From the NCBI RefSeq assembly GCF_024267675.1, contig NZ_JALDYX010000037.1:1-39970 (forward strand): DNA of 39,970 bases, read 5' to 3'. Positions 24,407 through 32,792 of this stretch are shown piece by piece. The notes below the pieces were generated by a model. That model searched no databases. It had not been told where the DNA came from and was given only the letters and a program-made list of their open reading frames with translations. The position numbers and the translations under genes are program-made. The stretch's first letter is position 1. Each line of letters begins with the position of its first letter. The DNA is from Marinobacterium sedimentorum. GTDB taxonomy: Bacteria > Pseudomonadota > Gammaproteobacteria > Pseudomonadales > Balneatricaceae.

Positions 24407-25633
24407 ATGGGCGTGTTTACAGAGAATCTTGTGATAGGGGGCGGTGGCGAAGACTACATGACTGCCCAGGCGGTGCAGCTGATCGAGGCGGCTGAAGCCC
24501 TGGTGCCAAGGCTGGCCGAGCGTGCGCAGGCGGCGGAACAGGCTGGCATGGTGCCCGCAGAGACGGTACGGGAAATGGGTGAGGCGGGGCTGTTTCGGGT
24601 CTTGCAGCCCAAGCGCTGGGGTGGCTTCGAGCTGGACCCGCGCGTGTTCTATCGTGTGCAGATGACCCTGGCCAGGGGCTGCATGTCTACCGCCTGGATC
24701 TATGGTGTCATCGGCGTTCACAACTGGCAGCTGCCGCTGTTTCCCGAGCAGGCGCAGCAGGATGTCTGGGCCCATGGCCAGGATGGCACCCTGATTGCCT
24801 CGACCTATATGCCGGTCGGCAAGGCGGAAAAGGTGGACGGTGGTTACCGCTTCTCCGGCCGCTGGGGCTTCTCCAGCGGCTGTGATCATTGCCAGTGGAT
24901 CTTCCTGGGCGGCCTGCTGCCGAAAAAGGACGGTTCCGGCGCGCTGGAGCACACGACTTTCCTGCTGCCGCGCAGCGATTTCCGTATCGAGAAGAACTGG
25001 GATGTGCACGGCTTGCGGGCAACGGGCAGCAACGACATCGTGGTTGAGGATGTCTTTGTTCCCGAGCACCGTACCCAGCGCACCAACGACCATTCCGATG
25101 CCGGTTGCCCCGGGCGCGAACTGAACTCCGGCTGGGTCTACAAGATTCCGTTTACCCAGGTGTTCCAGCGTGCTGTGTCGTCAGCCTGTCTGGGAGCGCT
25201 GGAAGGCGCGATCGACGTGTTCTGTGGCCATGCCAGTGCCCATGTGGGCAAGCACGGCTCCAAAACGGCGGAAGATCCCAATGCCCAGATGGCCGTGGCC
25301 GAGGCGCTGGTTGCGCTGGATCAGCAGCGTCTGGTGCTGTTCCGCAACTATGCGCGCATCGTTGACTGTGCCAGGACCGGTGCGCAAATGCCGGTTGAGG
25401 AGCGTCTGCTGCAGCGTGCCCAGTCGTCCTTGGTGCCCAAGGTGTGCGCCGAGCGCATCGACGACCTGCTGCGGGCCAGTGCGGCCTCGGGCCTGTATCG
25501 CTCCAATCCTATCGAGCGCATCTCCCGCGACGTGCGCCAGGCCCGTGGCCATATCGCCAACAATGCCGATGCCTATGCAAGGGCGCATGGCGCCGTGATG
25601 TTAGGGCTGCCCAATATGGATCCCTATATCTGA
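24407..25633 (+). CDS. HsaA-like flavin-dependent monooxygenase (acyl-CoA dehydrogenase fold)
   Basis: A 408-residue protein from the ATG at 24407, which has GAGGAG 9 bp upstream; the frame opens earlier at 24299. The sequence follows the oxygenase component of 3-HSA hydroxylase (HsaA) and HpaH-type monooxygenases: LVPRLAERAQAAEQAGMVPAETVREMGEAGLFRVLQPKRWGGFELDP near the start, GRWGFSSGCDHCQWIFLGGLL in the middle, and HGLRATGSNDIVVEDVFVPEH. These enzymes use reduced flavin and oxygen to hydroxylate a phenolic ring. No HsaB-type flavin reductase is adjacent; the next gene, 14 bp on, encodes a KshB-like reductase. A steroid-derived substrate is inferred. Confidence 0.85.
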   Translation: MGVFTENLVIGGGGEDYMTAQAVQLIEAAEALVPRLAERAQAAEQAGMVPAETVREMGEAGLFRVLQPKRWGGFELDPRVFYRVQMTLARGCMSTAWIYGVIGVHNWQLPLFPEQAQQDVWAHGQDGTLIASTYMPVGKAEKVDGGYRFSGRWGFSSGCDHCQWIFLGGLLPKKDGSGALEHTTFLLPRSDFRIEKNWDVHGLRATGSNDIVVEDVFVPEHRTQRTNDHSDAGCPGRELNSGWVYKIPFTQVFQRAVSSACLGALEGAIDVFCGHASAHVGKHGSKTAEDPNAQMAVAEALVALDQQRLVLFRNYARIVDCARTGAQMPVEERLLQRAQSSLVPKVCAERIDDLLRASAASGLYRSNPIERISRDVRQARGHIANNADAYARAHGAVMLGLPNMDPYI

Positions 25634-25647
25634 CCGGAGTGCCCGCC

Positions 25648-26688
25648 ATGAGTACGTCCCGCTACCACCGCCTGCGCGTGGCACAGGTGGTTCAGGAAAC
25701 CGCGGATGCGGTATCGCTGCAGTTTGAACTCAGTGCCGAACAGGAGGCGCACTTCCGCTACCGCGCGGGCCAGTTTCTGACGCTGCGACTGCCCTGGCAG
25801 GGCGAGCATCTGCTGCGCTGCTACTCGATGTCGAGTGCGCCGACCGTGGATGCCAGCCTGCGGGTGACCATCAAGCGTGTGCTGGAGGGGCGTGGCTCCA
25901 ACTGGGTCTGTGATCATGTCAGACCCGGCGACGAGATCGAGGTCATGCCACCGGCCGGCGTGTTTGTGCCCAAATCGCTGGATGGGGACTTCCTGCTGTT
26001 TGCAGGCGGCAGTGGTATCACGCCCGTATTCTCCATCCTTCGGTCCGTGCTGCTGCGCGGGCGTGGCCAGGTTCGGCTGATCTATGCCAACCGTGATGAG
26101 CAGTCGATCATTTTTCGTGAGGCACTCAAGGAACTGGGTGCGGAGTATGCTGAGCGTTTTGACGTAATTCACCTGCTGGATTCGGTGCAGGGTGTGCCCA
26201 ATGTCAGCCTTCTGCGGCGTCTGGCGGCCGGAATGCCCGCTGCACAGGCGTTTATCTGTGGCCCCGGGCCCTTCATGAATGCCGCGGAGTCGGCATTGCA
26301 GGATCTGAAGCTGGCGCCCGAGCGCATTCATGTCGAGCGCTTCGTGTCGCTGCCCTCGGAAGAAACGCGCGATGAGGAGCTGCGACAGGCGCTCAGCGAG
26401 TCGGCCGAGATCGGGCTGGCGCAGATTCTTATAGAGCTTGATGGCCAGACCCATGAACTGGAGTGTCAGGGCAACGAAACCATCCTGGAAGCCGCCGAAA
26501 GGGCCGGGCTGGAGCTGCCGTACTCCTGCCAGGCCGGCATGTGCGCATCCTGCATGTGTGAGGTGGTGGAGGGCGAGGTCAAGCTGCTGCACAACGACGT
26601 GCTCGATGAGCGCGATCTTTCAAAAGGACTGACCCTGACCTGCCAGGCGGTGCCGCAATCCTCAAGTATCAGGCTCAAGTACACCTGA
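25648..26688 (+). CDS. KshB-like ferredoxin-NAD(P)H oxidoreductase
   Basis: A 346-residue three-domain reductase. The FAD domain carries RCYSMSS (57-63), the NAD domain has FAGGSGITPVFSILRSVL (118-135) and FICGPGPFMNAAE, and the C-terminal plant-type [2Fe-2S] domain has C294-x4-C299-x2-C302-x29-C332. The order and spacing match KshB and other class IA-type reductases that feed Rieske oxygenases. CCGGAG precedes the ATG. It is 14 bp downstream of the HsaA-like gene and about 20 kb from the KshA-like gene at 4186-5280, its probable partner. A terminator follows. Confidence 0.9.
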   Translation: MSTSRYHRLRVAQVVQETADAVSLQFELSAEQEAHFRYRAGQFLTLRLPWQGEHLLRCYSMSSAPTVDASLRVTIKRVLEGRGSNWVCDHVRPGDEIEVMPPAGVFVPKSLDGDFLLFAGGSGITPVFSILRSVLLRGRGQVRLIYANRDEQSIIFREALKELGAEYAERFDVIHLLDSVQGVPNVSLLRRLAAGMPAAQAFICGPGPFMNAAESALQDLKLAPERIHVERFVSLPSEETRDEELRQALSESAEIGLAQILIELDGQTHELECQGNETILEAAERAGLELPYSCQAGMCASCMCEVVEGEVKLLHNDVLDERDLSKGLTLTCQAVPQSSSIRLKYT

Positions 26689-26717
26689 GTGCCCGCACGT
26701 TTTACCCTTCACCTCTT

Positions 26718-26743
26718 AGGCCGGCTTATGCCGGTCTTTTTTT
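26718..26743 (+). terminator. Rho-independent terminator after the KshB-like gene
   Basis: An eight-bp stem (26718-26725 with 26730-26737, one G-U pair) with a TTAT loop, followed by seven T (26737-26743). It lies 30 bp after the stop codon and directly abuts operator candidate F. Confidence 0.88.
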
Positions 26744-26745
26744 CT

Positions 26746-26763
26746 TAGTCTCATTGGACGATG
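26746..26763 (+). promoter_or_regulatory. Operator candidate F (TAGTCT-N4-GGACGATG)
   Basis: TAGTCT-CATT-GGACGATG, 123 bp upstream of the SDR start codon and two bases past the T-run of the preceding terminator. Confidence 0.6.
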
Positions 26764-26886
26764 GCAAGCGCCGGCGAGCCTCTTAACCTGAGGTGACACT
26801 CTATGCAGCGCCCGGCGCGGCCGGGTGCGGATTACTGAGGTGAGTGAGTCTGCTCGCTGCATAACAACAACGACGGGAGAAGCATT

Positions 26887-27657
26887 ATGCAAGGCTGTCT
26901 AGAAGGCAAGGTCGCATTCATTACCGGTGGTGGCAGCGGTATCGGTGCCGCCACGGCAGCGCGCTTCGCGCAGGAAGGCGCCCGGGTGGTGATCTGCGGG
27001 CGCCGTTCCGAGCCGCTGGACGAGGTGGTCAGCCGCATTCGTGCAGCCGGTGGCGAAGCCGAGGCCGTGCTGGCGGATGTCAGTGACGAGCAGGCATTCG
27101 TGTCGGCGCTGCAGGCGGCGGCAGACCGTCATGGCCGGCTCGATATTCTGGTCAACAATGCCATGGCCTTTACCTGGGGCAGCATCGAGGAGATGAGCAC
27201 GCAGGAATGGCATGCCAACTTCACCACTTCGGTTGACGGAACCTTCTGGGGTACCCGCACGGCGATGCAGCTGATGAAACCCCATGGCGGTGCCATCATC
27301 AACCTGGCGTCGATCTGTGGCGTGCTGGGTACTGCGTGGATGTCGGGCTACTCGGCCTCCAAGGCAGCCGTGATCAATTTCTCCCGTGCTGCCGCCGCCG
27401 AAGGTGCGGCCTTTGGCGTACGCGTCAATGTGGTGATTCCGGCGGTGGTGGAAACCCCGGCCACCGCGGGCATGCTGGCCGATGGCAACGCCCGCAAAAG
27501 CACCGAAAAACTGATTCCCATGGGGCGTGTCGGTCAGCCGGAAGAGCTGGCCAATGCGATTCTGTTTCTGGCCAGTGATCAGGCTTCCTACATTACCGGC
27601 GTCGCGCTGCCGGTCGATGGCGGCCGTTCGGCGGTCCTGGTAACCGCGCTGGACTGA
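26887..27657 (+). CDS. Short-chain dehydrogenase/reductase (classical SDR)
   Basis: A 256-residue classical SDR. Seen are the TGGGSGIG cofactor loop (13-20), NNA near 90, catalytic S142, Y155 and K159 (YSASK), and the C-terminal FLASDQASYITGVALPVDGG. GGGAG lies 7 bp before the ATG. R39-R40 after the second strand suggests NADP(H) but is not decisive. It heads an operon with an OYE-type reductase (10 bp downstream) and EtfBA. It probably interconverts a ring hydroxyl and ketone; the position is unknown. Confidence 0.9.
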   Translation: MQGCLEGKVAFITGGGSGIGAATAARFAQEGARVVICGRRSEPLDEVVSRIRAAGGEAEAVLADVSDEQAFVSALQAAADRHGRLDILVNNAMAFTWGSIEEMSTQEWHANFTTSVDGTFWGTRTAMQLMKPHGGAIINLASICGVLGTAWMSGYSASKAAVINFSRAAAAEGAAFGVRVNVVIPAVVETPATAGMLADGNARKSTEKLIPMGRVGQPEELANAILFLASDQASYITGVALPVDGGRSAVLVTALD

Positions 27658-27667
27658 GGAGACGTTT

Positions 27668-28765
27668 ATGCAAGCTGTCAAAACCGAACAGGCGAGCGCA
27701 GTCGATCCGCTGTTCCGGCCGCTGCGCCTGGGCGCCATCGAGCTGGCGAATCGCATCGTCATGGCGCCAATGACGCGCAACCGTGCCGATGCCGATGGTG
27801 TACCCAACGACCTGATGGTTGAGCACTACGCCGCACGGGCAGGAGCCGGGCTGATCGTGGCCGAAGGCACCTGGCCCAGTGTCACCGGCCAGGCGTACTG
27901 TCGCCAGCCCGGCATCGAAACGCCGGCCCAGGTTGTCGCCTGGCGCCGGGTTACCGATGCGGTGCATGCCCGCGGGGGCAGGATCATTCTGCAGATCATG
28001 CATGCTGGCCGCATTGGCAGCGACAGGATCAAGCCTGCGGGCGTTGAGACGGTCGCGCCGTCGGCGATCCAGGCCAGCGGCGAGGTGTTTACCGATGCCG
28101 CTGGATTGCAGCCCTTTGACATGCCACGGGCGCTGACCACCGAGGAGGTGGAAGCGGTGGTCGAGGAGCATCGTCAGGCTGCTCTTAACGCGCGTGAGGC
28201 GGGCTTTGACGGCGTCGAGCTGCACTGCACCAGTGGCTATCTGCCGATGCAGTTTCTGTGCTCGGGCACCAACCGGCGCGATGACCAGTACGGCGGCAGT
28301 CTGGAAAACCGGCTGCGCTTTGCCACCGAATGCCTGCAGGTCATGTCGGATGCCATAGGCGCGGATCGCGTCGGCTTTCGCATCAACCCGGGCAACACCT
28401 TCAATGACACCCGCGATGAGGACAGCGCGGCAAGCCATGCGGCGCTGTTGCAGCGTGGCGCGCAGATCGGTGTGGCCTTCGTGCACATCATGCGCGCCCC
28501 CATCGAGCAGATTGACGCCTTCGCGCTGGCCCGCGAGCACTTTAACGGCCAACTGATCCTGAATGACAGCTTTGATGCCGTCAGCGCCGCCGAGGCGTTG
28601 CGTGATGGCCAGGGTGAGGCGGTTTCCTTTGCGCGGCATTTTATCGCCAACCCTGATCTGGTCAGCCGGATCCGCAAGGGGCAGGCGCTGTCCCGTATGG
28701 ACCGCAAAACCATCTATACGCCAGGGCCGCAGGGCTACACCGATTACCCCGCCGCGGCTGAATGA
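27668..28765 (+). CDS. Old yellow enzyme family FMN ene-reductase
   Basis: A 365-residue single-domain OYE. Landmarks are LANRIVMAPMTRNRAD, LIVAEGTWPS, ILQIMHAGRIG, NRRDDQYGGSLENRLRF and the phosphate-binding FARHFIANPDL. The substrate-carbonyl pair normally reads H-x-x-N or H-x-x-H; here it is H186-C-T-S189-GY191, with Ser in place of Asn or His. GAGGAG lies 6 bp before the ATG. It would reduce an activated C=C bond, for example a ring enone, using NAD(P)H. It is followed 14 bp later by etfB. Confidence 0.9.
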   Translation: MQAVKTEQASAVDPLFRPLRLGAIELANRIVMAPMTRNRADADGVPNDLMVEHYAARAGAGLIVAEGTWPSVTGQAYCRQPGIETPAQVVAWRRVTDAVHARGGRIILQIMHAGRIGSDRIKPAGVETVAPSAIQASGEVFTDAAGLQPFDMPRALTTEEVEAVVEEHRQAALNAREAGFDGVELHCTSGYLPMQFLCSGTNRRDDQYGGSLENRLRFATECLQVMSDAIGADRVGFRINPGNTFNDTRDEDSAASHAALLQRGAQIGVAFVHIMRAPIEQIDAFALAREHFNGQLILNDSFDAVSAAEALRDGQGEAVSFARHFIANPDLVSRIRKGQALSRMDRKTIYTPGPQGYTDYPAAAE

Positions 28766-28779
28766 ATCGAGGACAACAC

Positions 28780-29529
28780 ATGAAAATACTGGTACCGGTC
28801 AAACGCGTGATTGATTACAACGTCAAGGTGCGCATCAAATCCGATGGGTCGGGCGTGGATCTGAACAACGTCAAGATGGCGATCAACCCCTTCGATGAGA
28901 TCTCGGTGGAGGAAGCCGTGCGCCTGAAAGAGGCGGGGGTTGCCACCGAGGTCGTGGTGGTGAGCATCGGCTCCAGGGCCAGTCAGGAGGTGTTGCGTGC
29001 GGCGCTGGCCATAGGGGCTGATCGGGCCATTCATCTGCAAACCGATCAAGAGCTGGAGCCACTGGCGGTCGCCAAGTGCCTGCAACGGGTGGTGGAAGAA
29101 GAAAGGCCCCAGCTGGTGATCTGTGGCAAGCAGGCGATCGATGACGATTGCAACCAGACCGGTCAGATGCTGGCGGCACTGCTCGGCTGGCCGCAGGGCA
29201 CCTTTGCATCCGGCATTGCCCCCCAGGGGGATCTGCTCAGCGTGACGCGAGAGATTGACGGCGGCCTCGAAACCCTCGAGCTCAAGCTGCCGGCAGTCGT
29301 CACCAGCGACCTGCGCCTGAACGAGCCGCGTTATGCGTCGTTGCCGAACATTATGAAAGCAAAAAAGAAACCTCTGGATTCACGGCCGGTTGCAGAGCTT
29401 GGCATTGATGTCGCGCCGCGACTGAATGCCGTGAACCATGCAGCGCCCGCTGCGCGTCAGGCCGGTATCAAAGTGGCGGATGTGGCTGAGCTGGTCGAGA
29501 AGCTGCGCCACGAAGCCCGTGTGATCTGA
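28780..29529 (+). CDS. etfB: Electron transfer flavoprotein subunit beta
   Basis: A 249-residue EtfB. The start MKILVPVKRVIDYNVKVRIKSDGSGVD is standard for the family, with GAGGA 6 bp upstream. AINPFDEISVEEAVRLKEAG, the ICGKQAIDDDCNQTGQMLAALLGWPQGTFAS block and the C-terminal LPNIMKAKKKPLD loop (the acyl-CoA dehydrogenase recognition loop in ETFs) are all present. With EtfA it binds FAD and AMP and accepts electrons from acyl-CoA dehydrogenases, here plausibly the pair at 35861-38232. Eight bases separate it from etfA. Confidence 0.96.
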   Translation: MKILVPVKRVIDYNVKVRIKSDGSGVDLNNVKMAINPFDEISVEEAVRLKEAGVATEVVVVSIGSRASQEVLRAALAIGADRAIHLQTDQELEPLAVAKCLQRVVEEERPQLVICGKQAIDDDCNQTGQMLAALLGWPQGTFASGIAPQGDLLSVTREIDGGLETLELKLPAVVTSDLRLNEPRYASLPNIMKAKKKPLDSRPVAELGIDVAPRLNAVNHAAPAARQAGIKVADVAELVEKLRHEARVI

Positions 29530-29537
29530 AGGAAAAA

Positions 29538-30479
29538 ATGATGAAGACACTAGTAATTGCAGAGCATGACAACCAGCAGCTGGGTGCAGTGACGCTCAAC
29601 CTGGTGCAGGCGGCATCCCGCCTCGGTGCCGAGATCGATGTCCTGGTGGCGGGCGAGGGCTGCCAGTCGGTGGCCGAGCAGGCGGCCCGGATCAGCGGTG
29701 TCCATCAGGTGGTCAAGGTTGAAGCAGGGCACTATGCCGGTCAGCTGGCGGAGGAGCTTGCGCTGCTGGTCGAGACAATCGTCCGGCAGGACGGTTATCA
29801 GGCGGTGCTGGCGCCAAGTTCCACCTTTGGCAAGAACCTCAGTCCGCGTGTAGCTGCGCTGCTGGATGTGGCTCAGGTATCGGATGTTATTGATATCAAA
29901 GGGGTTGGCAGCTATGTGCGGCCCATATATGCTGGCAACGTCATGCTGACGGTTGAGTCCGCGGAACCGGTGCAGGTGCTGACCGTTCGCCCGACCGCCT
30001 TTGATGCGGCAGGGCAGGACGGCAGTGCCGCCATTGTTGAGGCACCCGCGGCGCCGGCGCTGGGGCTGTCGTCGGTCGTGCGGCGTGAGCTGAGCACGTC
30101 TGATCGCCCGGAGCTCGGCGCTGCATCCATAGTGGTGTCAGGCGGTCGGGGCCTTGGCAGTGGTGAGAATTATCATGCGCTGCTTGATCCGCTGGCCGAT
30201 ACCCTGGGTGCGGCCCAGGGCGCATCCCGAGCCGCGGTCGACGCGGGTTTTGTACCCAATGACTATCAGGTCGGCCAGACCGGCAAGATCGTGGCGCCGG
30301 AGCTCTATATTGCGGTGGGTATTTCCGGCGCAATTCAGCATCTGGCCGGTATGAGCGACTCCAAGGTGATAGTGGCGATCAACAAGGACCCGGATGCGCC
30401 TATCTTCCAGGTCGCCGACTATGGCCTGGAGGGTGACCTGTTCGAACTCGTGCCCGAACTGACCCGCAAGCTAAACTGA
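29538..30479 (+). CDS. etfA: Electron transfer flavoprotein subunit alpha
   Basis: A 313-residue EtfA, usual length. The N-terminal domain (MMKTLVIAEHDNQQLGAVTLNLVQAAS) is followed by the FAD-binding half: VVSGGRGLGSGENY, GASRAAVDAGFVPNDYQVGQTGKIVAPELYIAVGISGAIQHLAGM and VAINKDPDAPIFQVADYGLEGDLFELVPEL. AAGGA precedes the start by 4 bp, or 7 bp if the second ATG (29541) is used. It passes electrons on to ETF-ubiquinone oxidoreductase, which is not in this window. It is the last gene of its operon. A weak hairpin (30499-30505 with 30526-30532) lies downstream. Confidence 0.96.
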   Translation: MMKTLVIAEHDNQQLGAVTLNLVQAASRLGAEIDVLVAGEGCQSVAEQAARISGVHQVVKVEAGHYAGQLAEELALLVETIVRQDGYQAVLAPSSTFGKNLSPRVAALLDVAQVSDVIDIKGVGSYVRPIYAGNVMLTVESAEPVQVLTVRPTAFDAAGQDGSAAIVEAPAAPALGLSSVVRRELSTSDRPELGAASIVVSGGRGLGSGENYHALLDPLADTLGAAQGASRAAVDAGFVPNDYQVGQTGKIVAPELYIAVGISGAIQHLAGMSDSKVIVAINKDPDAPIFQVADYGLEGDLFELVPELTRKLN

Positions 30480-30579
30480 ATAACTGACAAAAAGAGCCCG
30501 CCGCCCCTTAGGTGCAGATTTACCCGGCGGCGAGTGTCCATACACCCTGAGACCACAATAACAGGGGTAACCACGCCTT

Positions 30580-31737
30580 ATGACTCGACTGGAACTGGAT
30601 CAGCTGGATAACCTGCTGTCCTCCCTGTACGAAGCCTCGCTGAACAACGACTACTGGGAAGACGCGCTGCAGCAGTTGCGGCAATTGTTCGCGGCCAATT
30701 ACGTCACCCTGATCCTCAAGATGCCCGATGTGCAGGACGAGGATGATCTGGGACTGATGGTCTCGGTGGGTGACATGAAAGATTCGGGCAAGGTCGTGCA
30801 CTTTCCCTATCGCCATAACCTGACACCCTTCGTGAACCAGCTGCCGGACAAGGTGTTTACGGTGGATGACCTCATGGAGGAAGAGGAGTGGCGTCAGAGC
30901 GCCTACCGGATCCACTGGTGTGCCTGTAACGATGTCTACCATGTGTTGGCGGTGGACATTGCCACGCCGGATTCCGGCACTTTGCGTTTTCGTGTCACCC
31001 GGCCGGAAGCTGCGCCTCCCTTTACCGAAGACGACAAGGCACTGTGCCGCTTCCTGCTGCCGCATATCCGTCGCGCGCTCAACATCCGCAACCTGCTGGA
31101 TCGCAGCCAGACACTGGGCTCACTGTATTCCAAGGCGATCAGCCGGCTGTCGATCGCAACCCTGCTGATCGACGAAAGCGGCCAGGTGCTGGAGCAGAAC
31201 GTGTTTGCCAGTGAGATTCTGGAGTCCAACGATGGCCTCAAGGTGGTGGGCGGGCGCCTGGAGGCCAGCTATCCCACGGACAACCGTGAGCTGCGCCGCC
31301 TCATCAAGGCGGCATTCGAGGTGAGGCCGCAGGAAGGCAAGACGGTACTCCCCGAAGCCATGTCCATTACCCGGCCCTCAGGTGAAGTCAGCTTCGGGGT
31401 GGTCATCGAGTCCATTCCGAGCAACACCTGGGCGGAAGGCAAAGGCCAGCCGGCTGCTGTGGTCTATATCCGCGATGCGGTGGGCAAGTCCCAGACCAGC
31501 AATGCACTGGCCAAGAAGCTTTTTGGCCTGACCCCGGCCGAAACGGCACTGTCGATTCAGCTCGCCAATGGCCTGTCGCTGGAGGAGGCCGCCGAGGCCC
31601 TCAATATCCGCCGCAATACCGCACGCGCCCATCTGCGGGCCATCTTCTCCAAAACCGGCGTTCGCCGGCAGACCGAGCTGGTGCGTATTCTGCTCAACAG
31701 CGTCGCCGCCTTGGGGCAAAGTGATCAGGAACCCTGA
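30580..31737 (+). CDS. LuxR-type (HTH) transcriptional regulator
   Basis: A 385-residue protein. The C-terminal segment from about 315 to 375 (FGLTPAETALSIQLANGLSLEEAAEALNIRRNTARAHLRAIFSKTGVRRQTELVRILLNS) is a LuxR/GerE helix-turn-helix. The long N-terminal part has no receiver Asp signature; the middle (about 185-290, IATLLIDESGQVLEQNVFASEILES) looks PAS-like, so it probably senses a small molecule. It lies alone between the Etf operon and the SDR-DUF1302 operon. No good Shine-Dalgarno is close to the ATG (AGGGG is 12 bp away). It is the only regulator in the window and the natural candidate to bind the shared palindrome; this is inference. Confidence 0.9.
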   Translation: MTRLELDQLDNLLSSLYEASLNNDYWEDALQQLRQLFAANYVTLILKMPDVQDEDDLGLMVSVGDMKDSGKVVHFPYRHNLTPFVNQLPDKVFTVDDLMEEEEWRQSAYRIHWCACNDVYHVLAVDIATPDSGTLRFRVTRPEAAPPFTEDDKALCRFLLPHIRRALNIRNLLDRSQTLGSLYSKAISRLSIATLLIDESGQVLEQNVFASEILESNDGLKVVGGRLEASYPTDNRELRRLIKAAFEVRPQEGKTVLPEAMSITRPSGEVSFGVVIESIPSNTWAEGKGQPAAVVYIRDAVGKSQTSNALAKKLFGLTPAETALSIQLANGLSLEEAAEALNIRRNTARAHLRAIFSKTGVRRQTELVRILLNSVAALGQSDQEP

Positions 31738-31745
31738 CCCACCAG

Positions 31746-31763
31746 CATCGTCCGGATGAAGGA
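31746..31763 (-). promoter_or_regulatory. Weak seventh operator candidate G
   Basis: The minus strand reads TCCTTC-ATCC-GGACGATG. The right half-site is perfect but the left half matches poorly. It lies 55 bp upstream of the second SDR start, in the gap after the regulator gene. Confidence 0.3.
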
Positions 31764-31818
31764 TGAGTCCTGTGCATGACTGCTGCACTCTTGTTAAAAA
31801 CAAGGGAGGCAGTCATCA

Positions 31819-32646
31819 ATGGAACAGGTCGCATTCATTACCGGCGCCAGCCGCGGAATCGGCCGGGCAACCGCCATCGCCTTTGCCCGCGCAGGTTTCA
31901 ATCTCGCACTCAGTGCCCGCACCCTCGAAGAGGGCGAGGCACACCGCCACAGCATTCGTAATGCCGCCGGCCGGTCACTGTCGGGCAGCCTGAATGGTAC
32001 CGCTGAACAAGCGCGCCGCTACGGCGTCGAGGTCCAGGTGGTGCCCATGGATCTGCTTGATCCTGATTCGGTCGAGACAGCGGTGTCCCGCGTGCTCGCC
32101 CACTACGGCCATGTCGATGTACTGATCAATAACGCCATCTACCAGGGCGCGGACCTGAATGCAGCGCTGCTGGACCTGCAGCAGGAAACCCTGCAGCGCA
32201 TGGCACAGGGGTACGTACTGGCGCCGGTACAGATCACCCGGCAGGTGCTGCGCTCGATGCTGCAGCGCCACCACGGCTGCATTATCAATATCACTTCCGG
32301 GGCCGGCGAGTCCGATCCGCCTGTCGCCGCGCGCGACGGGGGCTGGGGCTATGCCTATGGTGCCGGCAAGGCGGCGGTGTCGCGCCTGGCCGGGATTATC
32401 GCCCGCGAGCATGGCGACCAGGGCATCCGTGCCTTCACGGTCAACCCGGGCGTGGTCAACACCGAGACCCTGCGTGCCACCATCGGCGAAAAGGGCGTAC
32501 TGGCAATGCGCAAAGGCGTGGCGCAGCCGGAACTGCCCGCCGCCGTGCTTTTGTGGCTCGCGACGGCTCCCGAAGCCGCCGACTTCCAGTACCAGACCAT
32601 TCAGGCCCAGCCCTTTGCGCACGAGCACGCAATCCAGGCTGAATGA
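31819..32646 (+). CDS. Short-chain dehydrogenase/reductase
   Basis: A 275-residue SDR with the TGASRGIG loop (8-15), NNA (104-106), catalytic S160, and Y180-GAG-K184. Between about 39 and 66 there is an insertion (EGEAHRHSIRNAAGRSLSGSLNG) longer than in most classical SDRs. The catalytic loop is also long, with 19 residues between Ser and Tyr rather than the usual 12-13. GGGAGG lies 9 bp before the ATG. It is followed 146 bp later by the second DUF1302 gene. Probably a hydroxy/keto oxidoreductase of the pathway; substrate unknown. Confidence 0.88.
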   Translation: MEQVAFITGASRGIGRATAIAFARAGFNLALSARTLEEGEAHRHSIRNAAGRSLSGSLNGTAEQARRYGVEVQVVPMDLLDPDSVETAVSRVLAHYGHVDVLINNAIYQGADLNAALLDLQQETLQRMAQGYVLAPVQITRQVLRSMLQRHHGCIINITSGAGESDPPVAARDGGWGYAYGAGKAAVSRLAGIIAREHGDQGIRAFTVNPGVVNTETLRATIGEKGVLAMRKGVAQPELPAAVLLWLATAPEAADFQYQTIQAQPFAHEHAIQAE

Positions 32647-32792
32647 CCGACGATTTCCAGGCGTCGGCCATGGCCGGCGACCCTCGACCCTAAAAACAAC
32701 AACAGGCCTGGCGACATCCTGTTCGATAGCGCCAGTGTGGCGACCCTGGTGGTTGTCCGCCAACAAAACGCATGCTCATCTGGAGGGCATCA

